64,000 bases of DNA from Bacteroidaceae bacterium. GTDB taxonomy: Bacteria > Bacteroidota > Bacteroidia > Bacteroidales > Bacteroidaceae. The translations under genes and the position numbers were made by a program. The stretch spans positions 124,001-188,000 of the forward strand of contig JAFTYI010000011.1 in assembly GCA_017464815.1 (NCBI GenBank), given 5' to 3'. Within the stretch, counting starts at the first letter, position 1. The number at the start of each line of letters is the position of its first letter. The notes below the pieces were generated by a model. That model was given only the letters and a program-made list of their open reading frames with translations. It had not been told where the DNA came from and made no database searches. Shown piece by piece: positions 58,485 to 64,000 of this stretch.

Positions 58485-59981
58485 TTATTTCACATACTCA
58501 GCCCAGTCAGTCAGGCGCATGTCGCCCTTCTTGGCCAGTGTGTCGTGCATGGCCAGTGCGGCGGCTATGTTGTGGCAGGTCTGTCCCTTTGACGAGAGTT
58601 TCAGGTAATCCCACAGGAGATTCTTGTAGTCGGGATGTACGCAGTTCTCGATGATGGTTTGTGCACGTTGCACGGGGCTCTTTCCGCGCAAGTCGGCCAC
58701 GCCTTGTTCGGTCACGATGATGTTCACGTCGTGCTCCGTATGGTCGTGGTGCGACACCATGGGGACGATGGCGCTGATTTTTCCTTCTTTGGCCACCGAG
58801 GGGCAGGTGAAGATTGAGATGTAGGCGTTGCGAGTGAAGTCGCCGCTTCCGCCGATGCCGTTCATCATCTTGGTGCCACCGATGTGGGTCGAGTTGATGT
58901 TGCCATAGAGGTCGGCCTCGATGGCTGTGTTGATGGAGATGATACCCAATCGGCGGGCCACCTCGGGGCTGTTGCTGATTTCGCTCGGGCGCAGCACCAG
59001 CTTGTCGCGGAAGAACTCGATGTCGCTGTAGATGCCATTCAAACAATCGTTGGTGACGGTGAGCGAGCAGGTGCTGCCGAACTTCACGCGTCCGGCGCGG
59101 ATGAGGTCAACCACGGCGTCCTGAAGCACTTCGGTGTACATCTCGAAAGCCGGGATAGTGGTGTCGCGTCCCAAGGCGCCCAACACGGCGTTGGCGATGT
59201 TTCCCACGCCACTCTGCAAGGGCAGGAAGGTGGGAGGGATGATGCCGCGTCGCATGTCAGCAGCCAGGAAGTCGGCCACGTTTTGTCCGATTTTGTCGGT
59301 GATGGGGTCGGGTGCTGTGAAGGCGCGTGCCTCGTCGGGCTTGTTGGTTTCCACAATGCCCACAATCTTGGCGGGGTCGACCTGCACGTAGGTCGCACCG
59401 ATGCGGTCGCTCGGCTTGAAGATGGGGATTTCGCGGCGGTAGGGCGGGTCGAGTGGCTCATACACGTCGTGCAATCCGATGCTGTTCTTACTGTGTGCGG
59501 CGTTCAGCTCGATAATCACCTTGTCGGCCATGCGGGCGATGGTGGGCGAGATTCCGCCGGCGGCGGTCAGATACACCTTTCCGTCGGGGGTCACCTCGCA
59601 TGCTTCCAGAATGGCTACGTCCACCTTTCCCATGAATCCGTAGCGCAACTCCTGTGCCATCTGCGAGAGGTGGATGTCGTTGTAGGCGATTTCACCGTTG
59701 TTCACCGCCTTGCGGAAGTCGGGATTAGTGGTGTAGGGCGCGCGGTAGCGGATGGCCTTCTGACGGGCCAACACTCCGTCGCACGAATCGCCCGTGCTGG
59801 CACCTGTGAAGATGCCTATCTGGAAGGGGTTGCCTTTGGCGTGTTCCTCTTCTGCTATCTTTGCTATTTCCTGTGTTACTGCTTTCGGCGTACCTGCGGG
59901 TGTGAATCCGCTGAGGCCGATGTTGTAGCCATGTTTGACCAAGCTGGCAGCTTCGGCTGCCGTAATGAATTTCAATGCCAT
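58485..59981 (-). CDS. Acetyl-CoA hydrolase/succinate CoA-transferase family protein
   Basis: The 498-residue class I CoA-transferase has GLSGFTPAGTPK near the N-terminus, the middle ATYVQVDPAKIV segment, NGIGGSGDFTRNAYIS and VTEQGVADLRG near the C-terminus, all characteristic of the AarC/Cat1 group that exchanges CoA among acetate, succinate and propionate. In Bacteroidales this enzyme commonly serves the succinate-propionate pathway. The length fits the family. A small membrane protein gene lies 15 bp upstream on the same strand and shares its promoter. Confidence 0.92.
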   Translation of the reverse strand: MALKFITAAEAASLVKHGYNIGLSGFTPAGTPKAVTQEIAKIAEEEHAKGNPFQIGIFTGASTGDSCDGVLARQKAIRYRAPYTTNPDFRKAVNNGEIAYNDIHLSQMAQELRYGFMGKVDVAILEACEVTPDGKVYLTAAGGISPTIARMADKVIIELNAAHSKNSIGLHDVYEPLDPPYRREIPIFKPSDRIGATYVQVDPAKIVGIVETNKPDEARAFTAPDPITDKIGQNVADFLAADMRRGIIPPTFLPLQSGVGNIANAVLGALGRDTTIPAFEMYTEVLQDAVVDLIRAGRVKFGSTCSLTVTNDCLNGIYSDIEFFRDKLVLRPSEISNSPEVARRLGIISINTAIEADLYGNINSTHIGGTKMMNGIGGSGDFTRNAYISIFTCPSVAKEGKISAIVPMVSHHDHTEHDVNIIVTEQGVADLRGKSPVQRAQTIIENCVHPDYKNLLWDYLKLSSKGQTCHNIAAALAMHDTLAKKGDMRLTDWAEYVK

Positions 59982-59996
59982 TTCTCTTTTGTTTAT

Positions 59997-60431
59997 TTAA
60001 TATTTTCTCTTAAAAATCTCACTGTAAATGAAGGCTCTGCGCACCTCTTGTGGCGATTGCAGGCGCTGGCCGATGGAGCTCTCCACATGCTTGTTCGCCG
60101 TTGGTTGTGGTACAACGGGTTTGGGCGCTTCGGCCACGGGCTTGGGCACGACACGTTTCACCTTTTCGGTGCGTGGTACTTGTCCCAGCGAGGCCAACAG
60201 TTCGCTCAACGAACGCGCCTTCTGGGGTTGCTCCTCAGCTTGCACAGGGCGCATGGTCGGCGTCGTCTCGTCCATCCATTCCACCTCCTCTGGGTCAAAG
60301 GGTTTCTCCTCTTCCCAATCGGTTTGCGACGTGGTGGTCGGTGCCGCCTCTTCCGTCTCCCCTTTCATACCGGTCCATATCTTGAAAACGATGAATCCTA
60401 CGGCAAACAGAATACCTATCAAATCTTCCAT
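59997..60431 (-). CDS. Small single-pass membrane protein of unknown function
   Basis: The 144-residue protein has one N-terminal hydrophobic helix (about residues 5-21, IGILFAVGFIVFKIW), then a proline/glutamate-rich low-complexity region and a short conserved-looking C-terminus (SSIGQRLQSPQEVRRAFIYSEIFKRKY, read in parts). No domain is recognised. It precedes the CoA-transferase by 15 bp and appears co-transcribed from the promoter at 60460. Confidence 0.7.
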   Translation of the reverse strand: MEDLIGILFAVGFIVFKIWTGMKGETEEAAPTTTSQTDWEEEKPFDPEEVEWMDETTPTMRPVQAEEQPQKARSLSELLASLGQVPRTEKVKRVVPKPVAEAPKPVVPQPTANKHVESSIGQRLQSPQEVRRAFIYSEIFKRKY

Positions 60432-60459
60432 ACGTGTACCTATTTATGTATAAATCGGC

Positions 60460-60467
60460 CAAAGGTA
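60460..60467 (-). promoter_or_regulatory. Promoter -7 box TACCTTTG for the small membrane protein and CoA-transferase
   Basis: It is an exact TAnnTTTG match followed by GCC, 29 bp upstream of the ATG at 60431. Confidence 0.6.
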
Positions 60468-60507
60468 CGGATTTTCTTTCATATATCGTGCGTTTTGGCC
60501 ATTTTTC

Positions 60508-60538
60508 TTTGTTTTTTGGGTGGCTTGCACTATCTTTG
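60508..60538 (+). promoter_or_regulatory. Promoter of miaB (TTTG, 19 bp, TATCTTTG)
   Basis: TTTG at 60508-60511 and TATCTTTG at 60531-60538 with the ideal 19-bp spacing; ATG at 60563. Confidence 0.75.
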
Positions 60539-60562
60539 CACAGATTTTAATATACTGACATT

Positions 60563-61933
60563 ATGCAAACCAATCAAGGAGCGGACTCAAAATCCGCAAC
60601 TGACCTGAAGAGACTCTTCATCGAAACCTACGGCTGCCAAATGAACGTGGCAGACAGTGAGGTAGTGGCCTCCATCATGCAGATGGCCGGCTATGAGGTG
60701 TGCGACTCGTTGGACGAGGCCGACGCCGTGTTTCTGAACACCTGCTCCATCCGCGACAATGCGGAGCAGAAAATTCTGAACCGTCTGGAATATTTTCATG
60801 CCCTACGCAGAAAAAAACGCTCGCTCATTGTGGGCATTCTCGGGTGCATGGCCGAGCGTGTGAAGGAGGAGCTCATCAACAACCACCATGTCGACCTGGT
60901 GGCAGGTCCTGATGCCTACCTGTCGTTGCCCGACCTGATGGCACAGGTGGAGGCCGGACAGAAGGCGATGAACGTGGAGCTGTCGACCACCGAGACCTAT
61001 CGCGACGTTATCCCCGCCCGCATCTGTGGCAACCGCGTGTCGGGCTATGTCAGCATCATGCGCGGATGCAACAACTTCTGCCACTATTGCATCGTGCCCT
61101 ACACCCGCGGACGCGAACGGAGCCGCGACGTGAAGAGCATCCTTGGCGAAGTGGCCGACCTCGTGGCGAAGGGCTACAAAGAGATTACCCTGTTGGGACA
61201 GAACGTAAACTCCTACCGCTTTGAGGCGGAGGATGGCGGGGTCATCACCTTTCCCCAACTGTTGCGCACCGTGGCACAGGCGGCCCGTGGCGTGCGCATC
61301 CGCTTCACCACGTCGCATCCCAAGGACATGAGCGACGAGACATTGCACGTGATTGCCGAGGAACCGAACGTCTGCCGCCACATCCACTTGCCCGTGCAGA
61401 GCGGAAGCAGCCGCATCCTGAAACTGATGAACCGGAAATATACGCGCGAATGGTACCTCGACCGCGTGGAGGCCATCCGCCGCATCATCCCCGATTGTGG
61501 GCTTAGCACCGACATCTTCAGCGGCTTCCACTCCGAGACGGAGGAAGACCATCAGATGTCCCTTTCGCTCATGCGCGAGTGCCAGTACGACTCGGCCTTC
61601 ATGTTCAAGTACAGCGAACGCCCGGGCACCTATGCGTCGAAGCACCTGCCCGACGACATCTCCGAGGAGGTGAAGATTCGTCGCTTGAACGAAATCATCG
61701 AGGTGCAGAACCAGCTCTCGGCCGAGGCCAACCACCGTTGCATCGGAAAGACCTACGAAGTGTTGGTTGAGGGCACTTCCAAGCGTTCGCGCGACCAGTT
61801 GGTGGGGCGCACCGAGCAGAACCGCGTCGTAGTCTTCGATCGTGGCTCGCATCGCATCGGCGACTTCGTCAACGTGCGCATCACCGATGCCTCTTCGGCT
61901 ACGCTGAAGGGGGAGGAAGTGGAGGAATCATGA
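60563..61933 (+). CDS. miaB: tRNA-2-methylthio-N6-dimethylallyladenosine synthase
   Basis: Radical-SAM methylthiotransferase that modifies A37 of tRNAs reading U-starting codons. The 456-residue protein has an N-terminal UPF0004 domain with cluster cysteines Cys25, Cys61 and Cys95, the radical-SAM C-x3-C-x2-C at Cys169/173/176 (GCNNFCHYC), and a C-terminal TRAM domain ending around FVNVRITDASSATLKGE. The arrangement and Y-x-x-K-x-S-E-R-P-G-T pattern indicate MiaB rather than RimO or MtaB. Its stop overlaps the start of the EamA gene. Confidence 0.95.
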   Translation: MQTNQGADSKSATDLKRLFIETYGCQMNVADSEVVASIMQMAGYEVCDSLDEADAVFLNTCSIRDNAEQKILNRLEYFHALRRKKRSLIVGILGCMAERVKEELINNHHVDLVAGPDAYLSLPDLMAQVEAGQKAMNVELSTTETYRDVIPARICGNRVSGYVSIMRGCNNFCHYCIVPYTRGRERSRDVKSILGEVADLVAKGYKEITLLGQNVNSYRFEAEDGGVITFPQLLRTVAQAARGVRIRFTTSHPKDMSDETLHVIAEEPNVCRHIHLPVQSGSSRILKLMNRKYTREWYLDRVEAIRRIIPDCGLSTDIFSGFHSETEEDHQMSLSLMRECQYDSAFMFKYSERPGTYASKHLPDDISEEVKIRRLNEIIEVQNQLSAEANHRCIGKTYEVLVEGTSKRSRDQLVGRTEQNRVVVFDRGSHRIGDFVNVRITDASSATLKGEEVEES

Positions 61934-62820
61934 CTTCAAACAACAAATCCATTCTATTGGCCGGTGCGGCCGTGCTCAGCTGGTCAACTGTGGCAACGGC
62001 GTTCAAGGTGGCGCTGTCGTATCTCACCCATTTCGAGATGTTGTTGGTGGCCAGTGTGACGTCGCTGGTCATCTTCTCCATTGTGCTCACCGTGCAACGC
62101 CGGTGGGGCACAGTGAAGGCGTTGCCCAGGCGGACGTGGGGCTACTTTGCCCTGTTGGGATTGCTTAACCCCGTGGCCTATTACCTGGTGCTCTTCAAGT
62201 CGTATGACCTGTTGCCCGCTCAGGTGGCGCAACCTGTCAACTACTTTTGGCCCATCTTCCTGTTGGTGTTGCTGGCGGTGTTTGCCAAGCAACGCATACC
62301 GGCGAAGAAATACATCGGCATGTTCATCTCGCTAGGGGGATTGGTGCTGATTTCGGCCGGAGGCGGACAGATGGGTAACTTGGACATATCCCCTTTCGGC
62401 CTCTTCTTGGGGCTGATGAGTGCCGTCCTGTGGGCCACCTATTGGATGGTGAACAACCGCAATAGCCACAAGGCCGACGCCACCATTGCCTGCTTCATGA
62501 GTTTCTTGTTCGGAAGTGTGTATCTGGTAATCGCGGCTCTGTTTGTAGGCGTAGAATTGAATACCTTGCCGGGTATCCTGTCGGGCATGTATGTGGGCGC
62601 GTTCGAGATGGGTATCCCCTTCATCTGCTTTGGGTTAGCCATGCGGACAACCGGCAATCCGGCCCTCATCAACCAGCTTTGCTACCTTTCGCCTTTCCTT
62701 TCGCTCTTTTTTGTCTCAGCCATCTTGGGCGAGCAGATTGTGCCCACTACCTACATCGGGCTTTCCCTCATCGTGGCCGGCATTGTGTTCAATGAGTATT
62801 TTGCAAAGAGCAGAATTTAG
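61930..62820 (+). CDS. EamA/DMT-family transporter
   Basis: The 296-residue inner-membrane protein has about ten hydrophobic segments and the two-EamA-repeat architecture (PVAYYLVLFKSYDLLPAQVAQ region and the later FGLAMRTTGNPALINQLCYLSPFLSL region, each read in parts). Substrates in the family include amino acids and nucleotide-type metabolites; none can be assigned here. It overlaps miaB by 4 bp (ATGA). The left arm of a hairpin repeat begins at its stop codon. Confidence 0.85.
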   Translation: MTSNNKSILLAGAAVLSWSTVATAFKVALSYLTHFEMLLVASVTSLVIFSIVLTVQRRWGTVKALPRRTWGYFALLGLLNPVAYYLVLFKSYDLLPAQVAQPVNYFWPIFLLVLLAVFAKQRIPAKKYIGMFISLGGLVLISAGGGQMGNLDISPFGLFLGLMSAVLWATYWMVNNRNSHKADATIACFMSFLFGSVYLVIAALFVGVELNTLPGILSGMYVGAFEMGIPFICFGLAMRTTGNPALINQLCYLSPFLSLFFVSAILGEQIVPTTYIGLSLIVAGIVFNEYFAKSRI

Positions 62821-62893
62821 GCACGGATTGCACGGATTTATATTTAATTTCTTACCCGACAGATTATAATTATCCGTGTAATCCGTGCCTAAA
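62818..62893. terminator. Hairpin between convergent genes (dispersed repeat, copy D)
   Basis: Arms TTAGGCACGGATTGCACGGAT (62818-62838, written as one arm of the stem) and ATCCGTGTAATCCGTGCC (62872-62889) end in AAAAAAC. The loop holds ACCCGACAGATTATAATT, shared with copy A at 2114. It is placed between the EamA and DUF5106 3' ends and probably ends both transcripts. Confidence 0.7.
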
Positions 62894-62925
62894 AAACAAA
62901 TCGTTGTATCTTTATAAATTATAAT

Positions 62926-63894
62926 TTATAATTCATAATTCATAACTCCCTCATACTCCCCATCTTTCACGAGCACCCGCTTCTGTTTGTCGAGCAGATA
63001 GAGGCAAGGCATTGCCTTGAGGTCGTAGAGGGCTTTTTCCTTCACCACGCTGCGGTCGGTGCCCACGAGCCAACCGGCCGGCATGGTGGGAAGAGCCGCT
63101 CGCCACACCTCCTCGTCGCCTTCGGTATAAATGGCCAGCACGGTGAGTTTCCCTTGTCGGACAGCTTCGCTCAAGCGGGCGTCGGTGGCCATGCGGGTCA
63201 GCAGTTCATGGCATTCGTCGCACTCGGGGTCGTAGAAGAGCAGCATCATCCGTTCGCCCCGCACGGGAGTTTGGGCAAGTGTCATCCGTTTCCCTTCTTT
63301 ATTGTAATAGGTAAAGTCCGTAGCAGCTTCGCCCGGGCGGTTGCGTTCGATGAGTCGAATCAGATAGTCGGCCCGTTGACGTTCGGCCGTGGGGGTAGCC
63401 GTGCAACTCTTCAGCGCCCGCAGGTAGTGGGCGTAGAGGGCTTCGTTGTAGAGGGGCGAGTTGGGGTTGTAGAGGTAGTCTTTGCTCAGTTTTCCTATCT
63501 TCTCCAGTGCTGCCGGGTGGGACACCATGGCTTCGCATAAGGCTTTCATGGCCACTGAAGTCAGTTCATTGGCCGTTTGTCCGTCGGACAGTAGGGCAAT
63601 GAAGTTGACAAATCCCTGCTCCGCCATGTCGCGGTTGTCCAACAATGCTTGGTTGGTAAAGTCGAAACATGTCCAGTAATTGCGCAGCAGATAATCCTTC
63701 CGTGCCTCCGGCGTGCGCAGTGTACTGGGCATTTCGGGGAAGGGAAACTGTGCCTCCTCTGTTTGGGTGGCGGGCGATGCGGTGGCAGGCATTTGTGCCT
63801 CGTGCCCGATTCTCTCTGTGGCTTTTCCGTTGGCCGCCTGTCCTTGGCATCCGGTCAAGCAGAGTGCCATCAGGGTATAAATCACTCTTTTCAT
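62926..63894 (-). CDS. DUF5106 lipoprotein with thioredoxin-like domain
   Basis: From the Met at 63894 it has 322 residues. Lipoprotein signal LTGC places the lipid at Cys16. The N-terminal half is helical (DUF5106-like); the C-terminal half looks like a TlpA/thioredoxin fold with LLFYDPECDECHELL (CxxC pattern Cys-Asp-Glu-Cys). The function is likely a periplasmic redox or folding role, which is inference from the CxxC. The open frame starts earlier, but the promoter at 63919 makes the upstream Met untenable. Confidence 0.8.
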   Translation of the reverse strand: MKRVIYTLMALCLTGCQGQAANGKATERIGHEAQMPATASPATQTEEAQFPFPEMPSTLRTPEARKDYLLRNYWTCFDFTNQALLDNRDMAEQGFVNFIALLSDGQTANELTSVAMKALCEAMVSHPAALEKIGKLSKDYLYNPNSPLYNEALYAHYLRALKSCTATPTAERQRADYLIRLIERNRPGEAATDFTYYNKEGKRMTLAQTPVRGERMMLLFYDPECDECHELLTRMATDARLSEAVRQGKLTVLAIYTEGDEEVWRAALPTMPAGWLVGTDRSVVKEKALYDLKAMPCLYLLDKQKRVLVKDGEYEGVMNYEL

Positions 63895-63918
63895 TGTTGT
63901 AGTTATCATATTGTGCGG

Positions 63919-63926
63919 CAAAGGTA
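63919..63926 (-). promoter_or_regulatory. Promoter -7 box TACCTTTG for the DUF5106 gene
   Basis: It is an exact TAnnTTTG match followed by CCGCAC, with the ATG at 63894 about 25 nt downstream. Confidence 0.65.
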
Positions 63927-64000
63927 CGCATTATTTCTTTATCCTCCTCATTTATCGCAGCTTTCTTCTCTTTTAGATGTTAAACCTTGTTAAACTATTA

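Noticed and set aside
58884..60608. 574-codon plus-strand open frame
   Set aside because: Antisense to the CoA-transferase and the small membrane protein; no domain, and it ends across the miaB promoter and start.

Overview
The window looks like a chromosome segment from a Bacteroidales bacterium, most likely Prevotellaceae-like. Four things point there: a complete porP/porK-porN (gldK-gldN) type IX secretion cluster, a cargo-like protein with a type IX C-terminal signal, the long form of IspG, and repeated Bacteroidetes-type promoters (TAnnTTTG at -7, some with TTTG 19 bp upstream). The genus is an inference; no rRNA or other marker is present.

Layout. 1-7100: a minus-strand PBP4-type peptidase and a small PH-domain membrane protein, then plus-strand nadB and an Nramp metal transporter, then a minus-strand LtaS-like membrane phosphotransferase. 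Nine-bp CTATAG arrays lie between several of these. 7545-18060: an envelope block (DUF6242 lipoprotein, DUF6089 barrel, uppS, bamA, three tandem Skp/OmpH chaperones, murI), then metG. 18064-22294: SDR reductase (minus), methyltransferase, GH28 pectinase, PduO-type adenosyltransferase, DUF2795 protein. 22521-29584: three large envelope genes, namely a long coiled-coil lipoprotein, an OmpA-family protein and an InlB-like repeat protein carrying a type IX sorting signal. 31239-37242: porP-porK-porL-porM-porN, followed by a choloylglycine-hydrolase-family enzyme. 38658-40377: an AT-rich islet with a HigBA-type toxin-antitoxin pair and an orphan protein ending in an FtsK gamma domain, followed by 650 bp of hairpins and repeats.

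41031-49587: housekeeping run of nucleoside kinase, rpoN, purE, ispG, LOG-family hydrolase, DUF4271 protein, hemD, rnpA and yidD. 49645-51132: an ATPase gene (AAA_14/DUF4143) bracketed by a 65-bp exact duplication of the yidD 3' end. 51524-58402: a minus-strand surface-glycolipid group (two glycosyltransferases, LpxL-type acyltransferase, a second LtaS-like enzyme) with an ORF6N gene inside it and a GH88/105 hydrolase upstream. 58485-63894: acetyl-CoA hydrolase/CoA-transferase and a small membrane protein (minus), miaB and an EamA transporter (plus), and a DUF5106/thioredoxin-like lipoprotein (minus).

How the genes work together: BamA and the Skp proteins would insert and chaperone barrels such as OmpA and PorP. 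PorK-N power export of CTD-bearing proteins such as the repeat protein. UppS, MurI and PBP4 serve peptidoglycan. GH28 and GH88/105 suggest pectin or rhamnogalacturonan use.

The least ordinary parts are the orphan FtsK-gamma islet, the yidD-bracketed ATPase, a hairpin repeat inserted in frame in a coding sequence, a terminator abutting a start codon, and several families of intergenic palindromes. No rRNA, tRNA, CRISPR array, transposase or integrase was seen.
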